Positions 1-8,181 of a stretch of DNA of 64,000 nucleotides are shown here, in pieces; positions within the stretch are counted from its first letter, which is position 1; each line of letters starts with the position of its first letter. The notes below the pieces were generated by a model that saw only the letters and a program-made list of their open reading frames with translations, searched no databases and had not been told where the DNA came from. The stretch lies in assembly GCA_964364175.1 (NCBI GenBank), contig CAYILR010000003.1, forward strand, positions 62,001 through 126,000, in the 5' to 3' direction. The position numbers and the translations under genes were made by a program. The DNA comes from CAYILR01 sp964364175. Its GTDB lineage: Bacteria; Bdellovibrionota; UBA1018.

Positions 1-1518
1 GGAGCTACACGGTACGCCCAAGGCGGTATTGCATCAGTTTGGTCCAAACAAGACAGTTTTGCAGAACATGTCGCCGATACGCTCCGGGCTGGGGATGGGT
101 TGTGCCACGAAGACATTGCGAGAATTTGCGTTGAAGAAGGGCCTGCTCGAGTTCAAGAACTGATCGATCTCGGCGTGAAATTTACCCGAACGGAGAACGA
201 TCCAGTCGGAATCGATCCCGCAGATACGTTCGATCTCCACCGCGAGGGCGGTCACGGCAAGCGCCGAATATTACATGCTGACGATTTAACCGGTTGGGCG
301 ATCGAAAAAGCCCTGCTGGATCAAATCGACAAGAATCCAAAAATCCAAGTCCTGGAGCACCATGTTGCCATCGATTTGATTACCGAAGGCAAAGTCCTGC
401 AGCGCTGGCGCAAAGCTGGGCGCTGCTTGGGGGCCTATGTTCTGGACGAGCGCGCTTCTCAAATTCGAACGATTTCTGCCGACGTTACGGTGCTGGCGAC
501 GGGCGGCGCCGGAAAAATCTACCTGTACACATCCAATCCGGATACTGCGACCGGCGACGGAATCGCGATGGCCTATCGCGCAGGCGCTCGTGTGGCGAAT
601 TTGGAATTTATGCAATTTCACCCGACCTGCCTTTACCATCCCGCTGCTCGAAATTTTTTGATCTCAGAAGCGTTGCGTGGCGAAGGAGCCGTGCTGCGAA
701 CTCTGGCAGGCGAAGAATTCATGAAGCGCCATCATCCGATGGGTTCTCTGGCGCCTCGGGACATCGTTGCGCGAGCCATCGACGCAGAATTAAAACGCAC
801 CGGCGACAAATACGTGCTCCTCGATTGCACTCACCTATCGAGAGAAGATATCGAACGCAAATTTCCAAACATTGATCAGATTTGCCGCAAATATGGGATC
901 GACATGGCTGCCGAAGGAATTCCCGTCGTACCCGCAGCTCACTATACTTGTGGCGGAGTTCTCGTCGATCAGAGCGGGTTGAGTTCAATTCCTGGACTGT
1001 ACGCTGTGGGAGAAGTCAGCTGTACCGGCTTGCACGGGGCAAATCGCCTGGCCAGCAATTCACTGTTAGAAGCCGTAGTTTTTGCGGAGCGAATATTCTT
1101 ACACGCGCGCGAGGTGCTCAAGAACCGTCACGATGCGCCCGTTCAGCATTCTCCTGTCATGCCGCCTGCGCTGCCCGAATGGGATGCAGGCCGAGCAGTC
1201 CCGATCGAAGAGCAAATCGACATCGCCGCCAACTGGCTCGAAATCCGCAATCTGATGTGGAATTACGTGGGGATTGTCCGCAGCAACAGCCGGCTAGAAA
1301 GAGCTCGACGGCGCATCGAGCTTCTCAAAACTGAGATTTACCATTCGTACTGGGGATATTTGCTGACGAAAGACCTGATCGAGCTGCGCAATTTGCTGAT
1401 CGTAGCCGACCTGACTGTGCAATGCGCTCAACGACGCCACGAGAGTCGCGGGCTTCACTATACGGTGGATTATCCGGAGCACGACAATGCTCATTTCTCA
1501 CAGGACACCGTGATTTGA
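1..1518 (+). CDS. nadB: L-aspartate oxidase (5' end outside window)
   Basis: Flavoprotein that oxidises L-aspartate to iminoaspartate, the first step of de novo NAD synthesis, working with quinolinate synthase (NadA), which is not in the window. The reading frame is already open at base 1 and reads GATRYAQGGIASVW, a conserved segment just after the N-terminal FAD-binding part, so roughly the first 40-50 residues are missing. Visible family blocks are LATGGAGKIYLYTSNP, FMQFHPTCLYHP, FLISEALRGEGA (substrate and active-site region), HYTCGGV and GLHGANRLASNSLLEA (FAD binding), followed by the helical C-terminal domain of the succinate dehydrogenase/fumarate reductase flavoprotein family. HYTCGGV with the aspartate oxidase C-terminus separates it from SdhA and FrdA. 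It ends 8 bp from the convergent rhodanese gene, with no clear terminator between them. Confidence 0.95.
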   Translation, partial: GATRYAQGGIASVWSKQDSFAEHVADTLRAGDGLCHEDIARICVEEGPARVQELIDLGVKFTRTENDPVGIDPADTFDLHREGGHGKRRILHADDLTGWAIEKALLDQIDKNPKIQVLEHHVAIDLITEGKVLQRWRKAGRCLGAYVLDERASQIRTISADVTVLATGGAGKIYLYTSNPDTATGDGIAMAYRAGARVANLEFMQFHPTCLYHPAARNFLISEALRGEGAVLRTLAGEEFMKRHHPMGSLAPRDIVARAIDAELKRTGDKYVLLDCTHLSREDIERKFPNIDQICRKYGIDMAAEGIPVVPAAHYTCGGVLVDQSGLSSIPGLYAVGEVSCTGLHGANRLASNSLLEAVVFAERIFLHAREVLKNRHDAPVQHSPVMPPALPEWDAGRAVPIEEQIDIAANWLEIRNLMWNYVGIVRSNSRLERARRRIELLKTEIYHSYWGYLLTKDLIELRNLLIVADLTVQCAQRRHESRGLHYTVDYPEHDNAHFSQDTVI

Positions 1519-1526
1519 GTGTGCGC

Positions 1527-1880
1527 TTATTTTTGCCGCTGAGGCATATCCGACAACCCACCCGCATTGGTCACATTCGTGTAGCCTTTGCTCTTGAGTG
1601 TCTCCATCGCGAGACCCGCACGACGCCCTGACTTGCAATACAAAACAATGGGCTTGTCTTTGGCCCCAAATTCAGCCATTCGTTTTTCAACTTGGTCCAC
1701 TGGAATGTGCTGAGCTCCCGGATACATTCCTTCGGCCACTTCCTCAGCGCTGCGGACATCGACAATCAGAGCTCCCGCTTTGATCTTCTGGGCCACTTCA
1801 GGATTTGCCGCAAAAACACACGAGACGAGACCCAGTGTAGATACAATTCCAAAAACTGTTCCTTTGAATGAATTTCTCAT
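1527..1880 (-). CDS. Exported single-domain rhodanese
   Basis: 117-residue protein with an N-terminal signal peptide (about residues 1-24, hydrophobic core ending in SCVFA) and one rhodanese domain. The active-site loop YCKSGRRAG carries the catalytic cysteine, which would accept sulfur as a persulfide, and GLSDMPQ is typical of the domain end. It is expected in the periplasm, where such proteins act in sulfur transfer or thiol chemistry; the substrate cannot be read from sequence. It lies 31 bp downstream of the large receiver-like gene on the same strand, so the two may be co-transcribed, and it converges with nadB. The ATG at 1880 is preferred because it gives a complete signal peptide. 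Confidence 0.88.
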   Translation of the reverse strand: MRNSFKGTVFGIVSTLGLVSCVFAANPEVAQKIKAGALIVDVRSAEEVAEGMYPGAQHIPVDQVEKRMAEFGAKDKPIVLYCKSGRRAGLAMETLKSKGYTNVTNAGGLSDMPQRQK

Positions 1881-1911
1881 GTCTTCTCAATACTCCTATG
1901 AAGACCTAAGA

Positions 1912-4086
1912 TCAACCTGCGCCAAATATCTTTAAAATTCGGCTGAACCAACTTTGCGGTTTTTGCTCGCGGGGTGGCGATTTTTTTTGCGTTGCGCTGG
2001 GACCAGCTGCGACATTCACGACTGGAGCGACTGGTTTAGGATTGTCTGCACTTGCAGCTAAATCAGAAATTTTTTTCAGCCTCTCAGCCAAAGACTCTTT
2101 GGACTGATTCTGACTCTCGCCTTCCTTTTCGCCCGATTTGCTTTTTCTTTCTCGCTGAGTGCGAATATTTTCGTCCATTCCTTGAATGCCGAACGCATTT
2201 CCCTCAGTGTCTCCCCCCGAAACCACTTGATCTCCCGATCCATCCTGAGGCTCACCCGAAATATGAGTGTCTGTGGTCGCGCGCTGTTTTTCTGCAGCGA
2301 ATTTCTGCGCATCAGCGGCCGCCTTTGCATCCGCACCAAAGCGTGCAGATGCATCACCAGCCTCATGGGAGGTTCCTCCGGATGCTCGCAGGTCAGGAGC
2401 TCCCTCCATTTTTTTGCCAAACATTTGGGTGGGGGAATCACCTTGCTGTCGATCCCCTGCCGATGGCCCCATGGCCCCAGAATTTTCGCGACTTTGTGCT
2501 GCTCCAGAACCCTTACCCCAATTTGAGGAGGCAGATTCCTTTGCTCCTGATTTTTGATTCAAAGCAGCTTCCGAACCCGTGTCGCTCTGCGACCTCTCAG
2601 AACTGCCGAAACCGCCTCGAGCTTCCGACTCCTTCGACACGCGAATTTCAGAAGAGTTTGAATCGTCAGGAGCCGTGCCCCGTGACAGCTTCGACAAGTC
2701 CGCTGAACCAGGATCCAATTCACCCGAAATCCTAACCTTCGAAAAACCTTCCGGTGAATTTCCTGAGCCAGAACGCGGAGACGCCTCTGGTTCCGAAGCA
2801 CTCGGTCCTGGCTTAGTTGGTTGAGGATGACTGAGATGACCGTCCGCTGCCCGAGAGTTGCGAGACGAGCCAGAAACAACCATCGCATCCGGATCCACGC
2901 TGGCTTTGTTCGAGTTTAATCTGCTTTGTGATTCGTTTTCTTCGGAGTGAGAACTAGAACTCCCGCGTTCCATCCGAAGATTGACTTCCGTTTTTTCGGC
3001 GGGCCTTGAAGAATGAGCCGTATGAGGCGGAAACCTCGTTTCTCGGGAAGAACTCGCCTCGGAGGGCTCCTCCGGAGCAGGCACAAAACCGACCTCAGGT
3101 TTTTCGGGCAAACGAGTTCCCGCAGCATACTCTTGAAATCCGACCGCTTGAACTTCGATCTCTGCAACAGGGAAGGTAGTGATCTGAGGACCTTGCTCAC
3201 CCCAATCGGTCGAAATCAACTTTTCCTGAGGCCCACCGTCATTGCGAGTTCGAGTGAGTTGGGGATCGCTGCTCACCAGAACCCAGGCTCCCTTTTTCTT
3301 GTCATAAACAGGGCACTCTCCAACAAACTGAAATTGAGTGGGTGAAGCCTCCAAAGCAGCCTTTGCATTCCCGCACCACTCCCAAGACTTGGCCTGAGCC
3401 ATCGGAGTGTCAGCTCGAGCCCGCCATTCTCCCTGATCCGGTTGCAGCTCGCGTGTGCTGATCATGATCACGATTTTTTTTTCCGGCTCACTCTGAACAG
3501 CTCGAGCTTTGAAATTTTCCGGAAAACAATACTCCGTCTGGGGAGAATTCCCTGACGGCTTCGGTTTTCTAACCATCCAAACTTCATTCGAGGGCGGAGG
3601 AACACCCTCAATTCGAACCCATTCAGGTGGCCTCTGCACTTGGGGAACCGGTTCCATGAATGCTTTTTCGTGATGCTTGGAAAGTTTGTACGCAAGCGCC
3701 TTGGGGGCGATGGGGGCGAAAAGAAATTCGTGAACCCCCGCTGGTTGCCATCGCTCAATCGGCAGATCTCGATCGTCAATCAGCAGCACGATGCGGAGTG
3801 TGGGATCTTTGGGCGGGCCGCCTTGTTCGAGCCGATAATCCCGAAGTTTTTGCAGAACCCAGCAGATCCCTTGGCCCGATTCACTATTATGAACGGAAAA
3901 CACACAAACACAGGGACGGGACGCCAGCAACCGCGCAAAAAAATCCTGATCCCCATGGGTTTCTATGAGGGTGAAATGCCCCGTTTCCTCGATTGCACTG
4001 ACAGCACGCTGCAAGTTCATACTCATCGGCAGGCAAAGCCACAACGGGATCGGCTTGGATTGCTCGGACTCGGATGGGTTTGTCAC
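1912..4086 (-). CDS. Receiver-like N-terminal domain with long low-complexity tail
   Basis: 724 residues with no confident family. Residues about 10-145 look like a degenerate response-regulator receiver or pseudo-receiver fold: alternating hydrophobic strands (IPLWLCLPM, CVCVFSV, RIVLLIDDRD) and a late VHEFLFAPI segment placed where the K-bearing strand of receivers usually lies. Residues about 165-300 form a second, probably globular region (VWVLVSS-type strands). From about residue 330 to 690 the composition is dominated by Ser, Gly, Glu, Lys and Asn without hydrophobic clusters, so it is probably disordered. The extreme C-terminus (PREQKPQSWFSRILKIFGAG) is a short basic amphipathic segment that could touch a membrane. 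The start is a GTG at 4086 with no clear Shine-Dalgarno sequence; an internal Met at residue 21 is possible but would remove the first strand. Confidence 0.7.
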   Translation of the reverse strand: MTNPSESEQSKPIPLWLCLPMSMNLQRAVSAIEETGHFTLIETHGDQDFFARLLASRPCVCVFSVHNSESGQGICWVLQKLRDYRLEQGGPPKDPTLRIVLLIDDRDLPIERWQPAGVHEFLFAPIAPKALAYKLSKHHEKAFMEPVPQVQRPPEWVRIEGVPPPSNEVWMVRKPKPSGNSPQTEYCFPENFKARAVQSEPEKKIVIMISTRELQPDQGEWRARADTPMAQAKSWEWCGNAKAALEASPTQFQFVGECPVYDKKKGAWVLVSSDPQLTRTRNDGGPQEKLISTDWGEQGPQITTFPVAEIEVQAVGFQEYAAGTRLPEKPEVGFVPAPEEPSEASSSRETRFPPHTAHSSRPAEKTEVNLRMERGSSSSHSEENESQSRLNSNKASVDPDAMVVSGSSRNSRAADGHLSHPQPTKPGPSASEPEASPRSGSGNSPEGFSKVRISGELDPGSADLSKLSRGTAPDDSNSSEIRVSKESEARGGFGSSERSQSDTGSEAALNQKSGAKESASSNWGKGSGAAQSRENSGAMGPSAGDRQQGDSPTQMFGKKMEGAPDLRASGGTSHEAGDASARFGADAKAAADAQKFAAEKQRATTDTHISGEPQDGSGDQVVSGGDTEGNAFGIQGMDENIRTQRERKSKSGEKEGESQNQSKESLAERLKKISDLAASADNPKPVAPVVNVAAGPSATQKKSPPREQKPQSWFSRILKIFGAG

Positions 4087-4117
4087 AGTTTGAGTGTATC
4101 AATGTCTGCTCTTGAAC

Positions 4118-4193
4118 ACAAAGTCGCGTTTCGCGACTTTGCGACGAGGTCCGGTGGGCGGTGGGCCTCTCTGTGCCGTGTTTGACGACAGAG
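4118..4193 (-). repeat. REP-like bipartite palindrome, left of RAYT (inverted copy)
   Basis: Contains the palindrome CAAAGTCGCG-ttt-CGCGACTTTG at 4119-4141, then a GC-rich middle (GACGAGGTCCGGTGGGCGG) and a CTCTGTG/GACAGAG pairing near 4170-4193. Its reverse complement aligns along its length with the stand-alone copy at 8062-8137: both share CCCACCGGACCTCG in the middle and the AAAGTCGCGAAA palindrome at the end. It is in the opposite orientation to the copy at the 3' end of the transposase gene, the usual arrangement of REP sequences around a RAYT gene. Confidence 0.75.
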
Positions 4194-4241
4194 CGCTGAG
4201 GTTGGGGCAGGGCTGGCACAGAGTTTGCTCTCTGTGAGCGC

Positions 4242-5189
4242 ATGATTAATCTTGTTGCTCGTGTTTGTGCCCCGGATGCTCCTTTTCAATGCCCTGATCT
4301 TGCTACGCGGTTTTGGTGGAAACTGCGTGTACGGTTTCCGGACTGCTTGGCATCAGTCATCATGCACAATCACGTTCATTTGCTTTTGCCGGGATCTGTT
4401 GATGCGGAATGGGCAGCCCACACACTACGGGTAATGACTGGAAATTCGAAAACATTGAATTGGGAGCCCGTCCCGGATCCGCAAGTTATTTCTGATCCAC
4501 TGCATGCACGAAGACTTTTGCGTTACATTGTGCTCAATCCTTGTCGGAGCAAACTTTGCCGTGATCCGTTGGAGTGGCTGTGGTCGACGTATCGCGGATA
4601 TTTTGGAGCTGTAGCCAGACCGTGGGTGAGTTCACGTCAGCTAGCGCAAGCGTATGGACGTAGCCCGAACGAGCAGTTCCTGGCTTGGTTTCACTCGTAT
4701 GTTTCGTCAGACAACACGGTGAACCCAACCGGAACGAGAGTCCTGAAATCGGTCACTCAGTCCGGAATTCAGCCCTATCAGCACCTGGACAGAATCTGGA
4801 TGGCTGCGCTTGCGGCGAGTGAAGCAACACCCCGCACACTGTCAGAACGTGATGCTCCTGCTCGACGAGCGATGGTTCATCTGGCTGAGCGCTTTGGGTG
4901 GACGCAGACCTCGATGATCGCCCGAAAGTTGGAGTGCAACGTGCGCACTGTCCAGAGATTGCGCCGGCGCCCGGTGGATCCAGCCTTGCTGCGAGCAGCG
5001 CTCGTGTGCTTGCAGGATGATCGCACATGCAACCTCGTCCCTTCCCTACGCGTCCCGCTCCGGGACGGTGCTGATGCACCGACGGCTTCTCGGGCTCCTG
5101 CCCTCGAAGTGTCGCTCAACACGACAGAGCGGGGGTCAGCAACCCCCGCTCTGCATGACTCTGCCGCGAAACGCGACTTTTTACAGTGA
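4242..5189 (+). CDS. REP-associated tyrosine transposase (RAYT, IS200-like HUH family)
   Basis: 315-residue single-strand DNA transposase of the Y1/IS200-like superfamily. The HUH metal-binding motif is MHNHVHLLLP (about residues 41-50), and the RAYT signature follows (LRYIVLNPCRSKLC ... WLWSTYRGYFG, about residues 89-125), which should supply the catalytic tyrosine. Residues about 205-250 (ARKLECNVRTVQRLRRRP) look like a helix-turn-helix. At 315 residues it is longer than compact RAYTs because of the C-terminal part. The N-terminus lacks the usual start of the family, so a 5' truncation or remodelling is possible. The last about 25 codons lie inside a REP-like element. RAYTs normally act on REP/REPIN elements that flank them, and such copies are present on both sides and at 8.1 kb. 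There are no transposon-type passenger genes. Confidence 0.82.
   Translation: MINLVARVCAPDAPFQCPDLATRFWWKLRVRFPDCLASVIMHNHVHLLLPGSVDAEWAAHTLRVMTGNSKTLNWEPVPDPQVISDPLHARRLLRYIVLNPCRSKLCRDPLEWLWSTYRGYFGAVARPWVSSRQLAQAYGRSPNEQFLAWFHSYVSSDNTVNPTGTRVLKSVTQSGIQPYQHLDRIWMAALAASEATPRTLSERDAPARRAMVHLAERFGWTQTSMIARKLECNVRTVQRLRRRPVDPALLRAALVCLQDDRTCNLVPSLRVPLRDGADAPTASRAPALEVSLNTTERGSATPALHDSAAKRDFLQ
5109..5182 (+). repeat. REP-like bipartite palindrome overlapping RAYT 3' end
   Basis: Begins with GTCGCTCAACACGACAGAGC, almost the same as GTCGCTCAACGCGACAGAGC in the 8.1 kb copy, then a hairpin GCGGGGGT-cagc-AACCCCCGC, and ends in GCCGCGAAACGCGACTTT, matching the terminal palindrome of the other copies. 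It lies within the last codons of the transposase and runs to the 3' end of the convergent metalloprotease-like gene (5181), so it contributes coding sequence to the RAYT. Same orientation as 8062-8137 and inverted relative to 4118-4193. Confidence 0.75.
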
Positions 5190-7082
5190 GCTTACGACCT
5201 GAGCGTAGATCAGCTCATTTCTGAGATCGCTCAGACTGCTGGATAACTGAGATTTCAGCTTTTCTCCTTGGAGAACTGCATCGCGCTGGTCAGCAGGCTG
5301 TGTAGGCCAGGCCTGAACGAGTTGATCTATCGAACGCAGGCTCGCCTCGGCTTCAACGAATGGTTTGATCTCCGTCGCCTGGCAATCAGTTTGGATAAAC
5401 TCGATCAACGAAACCATGGAGAGCAATCCGTGCTTTTTCACCACCAACGGATAGAGCTGATCTTGCAGATCGGATACAGCGTTGAAACGGCTCTGTTCTA
5501 GTTCTTTTGTTTGCTCCACTGGTGCAGGACAAAACCCAGACTTTTGGCTGAAACGCTGTCTAGCCTGCAAAGCTTCCTCAGCAGACCCATAATAATCTTG
5601 CAAAGACTTGATCATATTCCTGGACTGTTCTCCGAAAGCTCGCAGTTTTTCTTGATACTGAGCTTGAACCAACCCCGCGAATCGAGCTTCTGCCTCACTA
5701 CGCTCTTTTTTCAAGATCGAATCCATTTTCAATGAGAAGAACAAAGACTCGTTTCCTGGACGAACACACCAGGTCAAGCGAGCACCTCGAAAAATAGTGG
5801 CCTCTATCAGCTTGCTCTCCAGCAAACCGCCCAACACATTGCTGCCATGAAAGTCTTGTAAATAAAACTCTCGGAGCCAAGCTTCTCCCAATCCGTCGTG
5901 AGTGATTTGTTCGTAGGCTTTTGCCAGCTCCTCAACACTGCTCGGAGATTCACTTGCAATCGCCTGGATCATCGATTTCATTCGTGTGTGACTGGACACT
6001 GTGAAAATCGTCATCCGACTCAAATCTTTTGTATCAGGAGCATAGGAGTCGAAGAAAGAATTGATCGAGCTGCCCACGTAAATTTCGTTGTCATTCAAGG
6101 TGATCGGATTGCGTGTCTGGAACGCTTCGGGCTGCCAATAGCAGTTTCCATCAGAACCTGCGTAGACTGAGTTAAAATTACCACGGCTCAACACACGTGG
6201 ATTGTTGCCCGCATAGTCAGTTCGCTCCAACGCACTCGCCAAACCTTCAATGAAGGCTGCCTGATTCGAAGTTTTTGTCAAAATCCAGTCCTGATTCGAA
6301 AAATGATCGATTGCAGCTTGAATATAGCGCATATCATGCCAGTACTTCTCACGCGGATAAACCCCTCTCCACGACCGTTGGATCAGTGCGTGAGCGATTT
6401 CGTGACGAAGCACTTCTTGAGGACTTCTTCTGATACCGAGAACTCCGGCGAATCCTCTTTCCTGTGGCCTAGGCGCCCAATAAATTTTTCCGTTTTCGTG
6501 ATCAAACCAAGAAAATTCCACAATCGATTCTCCTTTAGCGGGAAGAGTCGTGGGTCTCTCCGCAATCACGATTTCAATCGCCTGCCCATTTTTTGCAACG
6601 GTCTGGTCGATGAGATACATACCGACTTCGTCTCCCTCCACCATCGCATGGAGAAGAATCATCAACTGGCCATAACTTTGAATCCAATCAGTCGACGAGC
6701 AAAGCTGATCGGCTGAAAAAGAATGAGCGCGATCCGAGAAAAAAGTTCGGTGCTCGAGCAAGGAAATTTGAATTTTATTTTTAAGCGCCTCCGGTAACTC
6801 AGGATAGGCCCACTTTGGATTGTCGCTTTTGCAATTCGTGATGGGAGCCTTTGGAAAGTTCTCTCTGAAATTAGCCAACTCTTCAGCATAATCAGGACCC
6901 ATCGAATTGGCGATCAGGTTTCCGATGAAACCGAAGGGGATCATGTGATCACTTGCACTCACCGTGCCACCACTTCCGTTCGAGCTGCTACCACCTTCAG
7001 CGAAGGCAGTGAGATGAGATGCGCTTACCGCAGTCAGAGCGACAGCTAACGCCATGGATTTGAAATTCTTAAATAACAACAT
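5181..7082 (-). CDS. Secreted metalloprotease-like protein (HExxH), unassigned family
   Basis: 633 residues with a signal peptide (about 1-28, hydrophobic core LAVALTAVSASHLTAFA) followed by a Gly/Ser-rich stretch. A zinc-protease motif RHEIAHALIQ sits near residue 220, and about 55 residues later FIEGLASALE gives a Glu in the context seen in gluzincins as the third zinc ligand. That makes an HExxH + E metallopeptidase plausible, though I recognise no named family. Paired Cys residues in the mature protein fit an exported protein. The C-terminal third is helical, with coiled-coil-like charge patterning. The start at 7082 is supported by AAGGTG seven bases upstream. It is divergent from the TIGR02147 regulator, which could control it. 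Its stop overlaps the end of the REP element. Confidence 0.68.
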   Translation of the reverse strand: MLLFKNFKSMALAVALTAVSASHLTAFAEGGSSSNGSGGTVSASDHMIPFGFIGNLIANSMGPDYAEELANFRENFPKAPITNCKSDNPKWAYPELPEALKNKIQISLLEHRTFFSDRAHSFSADQLCSSTDWIQSYGQLMILLHAMVEGDEVGMYLIDQTVAKNGQAIEIVIAERPTTLPAKGESIVEFSWFDHENGKIYWAPRPQERGFAGVLGIRRSPQEVLRHEIAHALIQRSWRGVYPREKYWHDMRYIQAAIDHFSNQDWILTKTSNQAAFIEGLASALERTDYAGNNPRVLSRGNFNSVYAGSDGNCYWQPEAFQTRNPITLNDNEIYVGSSINSFFDSYAPDTKDLSRMTIFTVSSHTRMKSMIQAIASESPSSVEELAKAYEQITHDGLGEAWLREFYLQDFHGSNVLGGLLESKLIEATIFRGARLTWCVRPGNESLFFSLKMDSILKKERSEAEARFAGLVQAQYQEKLRAFGEQSRNMIKSLQDYYGSAEEALQARQRFSQKSGFCPAPVEQTKELEQSRFNAVSDLQDQLYPLVVKKHGLLSMVSLIEFIQTDCQATEIKPFVEAEASLRSIDQLVQAWPTQPADQRDAVLQGEKLKSQLSSSLSDLRNELIYAQVVSSL

Positions 7083-7248
7083 ATTTTTACACCTTTCGTA
7101 TATAATAATTTATCTTTTAAGTCAACTACTGCTGACTCTTGTGCAGCTTAAATAGAAGATTTTAGCTGCCATGACATCTAAAATTTAATGAATTATTAAT
7201 TAAATATTTAATAAAACATTAAATCAATGCTATAAACATGATTGAATC
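7083..7248. promoter_or_regulatory. Divergent AT-rich promoter region
   Basis: 166 bp between two divergent starts and much richer in A/T than its surroundings. Toward the regulator there is an extended -10 (TGC-TATAAA, 7228-7236) with a weak -35 (TTAATA, 7208-7213) at 17 bp. Toward the metalloprotease-like gene a TTGACT (7125-7120) lies upstream of TATA-rich sequence, but that spacing would place the start of transcription almost on the ribosome-binding site. The element assignments are inference. No perfect operator palindrome stands out. Confidence 0.4.
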
Positions 7249-8058
7249 ATGAACACTCCACAGGTTTACGAATTTAACGACTACAAAGACTATCTCCACG
7301 CGCTGGTCGAAAGTCAGAAAACCAGCCCTGGTCTCAAGGTCCGTTGGTCCAAGGCCATGAAATCCCCGCCTTCCTTCTTATCCCAGGTATTGCACGGGAC
7401 AGTGAATCTGACACCGGATCACGCTCTGAGACTGACGCGACACTGGGAGATGACTGAGAGCGAACGAGATCATTTTATGGATCTGGTGGATCTAGCTCGC
7501 GCAGGTTCTCCAGAGCTTCAAAACCTCTTGCAAAACCGTCTCCGCGATCGAAAAAGGAGGCAAAGTGATCTGGCCGATCGCTTTGTAAAACCTAAATTGG
7601 AATCCAGCGAAGCTCAGTGGAGTTACTACACGGCCTGGCACCTCGGTGCGATTCACATGTTGGTGACGATTTCTCGGTATAGAAAATCCCAGGCCATAGC
7701 GGAACGCTTGCAGCTGCCACTCAGCTTTGTCGAGTCTGGGCTCAAACAACTCCAAGAAATCGGTCTTGTGGAAAACAGCCGAGACGAATGGAGAGCGACA
7801 AAAAACAGCATCCATCTTTCCAAGGACTCTCTGGCCAGCGCACCCAACCATCAGATTTGGAGGCAGCGTGCGGCGCAGAGCATGTATGCGAAATCTGAGC
7901 AGGCATTGCATTATACCGGGCTCCATACCCTGGCGTGGAAGGACATTGCTCGAATCCGAGAGATTCTGCTGGGAGGGATAGAAAAATCCCGGGCTGTGAT
8001 CGAGCCGTCTGCGGAGGAAGAATTGATTTGTATCTGCTGTGATTTGTTCTTGGTCTAG
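7249..8058 (+). CDS. TIGR02147 family protein (putative regulator)
   Basis: 269 residues matching the architecture I know for TIGR02147 proteins: opening VYEFNDYKDYLHALVE, then a helical segment with PSFLSQVLHGTVNLTPDHA resembling an HTH, a Trp/Tyr-rich core (WSYYTAWHLGAIH), a winged-helix-like part (IAERLQLPLSFVESGLKQL), and a C-terminal alpha-helical domain. Members occur in many copies in Bdellovibrio and Fibrobacter and are thought to regulate transcription; the ligand is unknown. Divergence from the exported metalloprotease-like gene suggests it may control that gene. It ends immediately before the REPIN-like element at 8062, which may act as its terminator. Confidence 0.8.
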   Translation: MNTPQVYEFNDYKDYLHALVESQKTSPGLKVRWSKAMKSPPSFLSQVLHGTVNLTPDHALRLTRHWEMTESERDHFMDLVDLARAGSPELQNLLQNRLRDRKRRQSDLADRFVKPKLESSEAQWSYYTAWHLGAIHMLVTISRYRKSQAIAERLQLPLSFVESGLKQLQEIGLVENSRDEWRATKNSIHLSKDSLASAPNHQIWRQRAAQSMYAKSEQALHYTGLHTLAWKDIARIREILLGGIEKSRAVIEPSAEEELICICCDLFLV

Positions 8059-8061
8059 GCA

Positions 8062-8137
8062 CTCTGTCGCTCAACGCGACAGAGCAGGGGTCACCACCCA
8101 CCGGACCTCGCCACAAAGTCGCGAAACACGACTTTGT
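8062..8137 (+). repeat. Stand-alone REPIN-like element
   Basis: Two palindromes joined by a conserved middle: CTCTGTCG-ctcaa-CGCGACAGAG (8062-8084), CACCCACCGGACCTCG, then ACAAAGTCG-cgaaa-CACGACTTTGT (8113-8137). The same order and sequence occur, reversed, at 4118-4193 and, variant, at 5109-5182 around the RAYT. It starts four bases after the TIGR02147 stop and is followed by AATTTTTTG, so the second hairpin may also terminate transcription. It looks like a non-autonomous copy moved by the neighbouring RAYT. Confidence 0.75.
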
Positions 8138-8181
8138 AGAAATTTTTTGACGCCACGCCTAGTCCGTCATAGTTTGCCGGC

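Noticed and set aside
2052..2735. Plus-strand open frame opposite the low-complexity tail
   Set aside because: The biased composition of the tail leaves several frames open by chance; no start signal.
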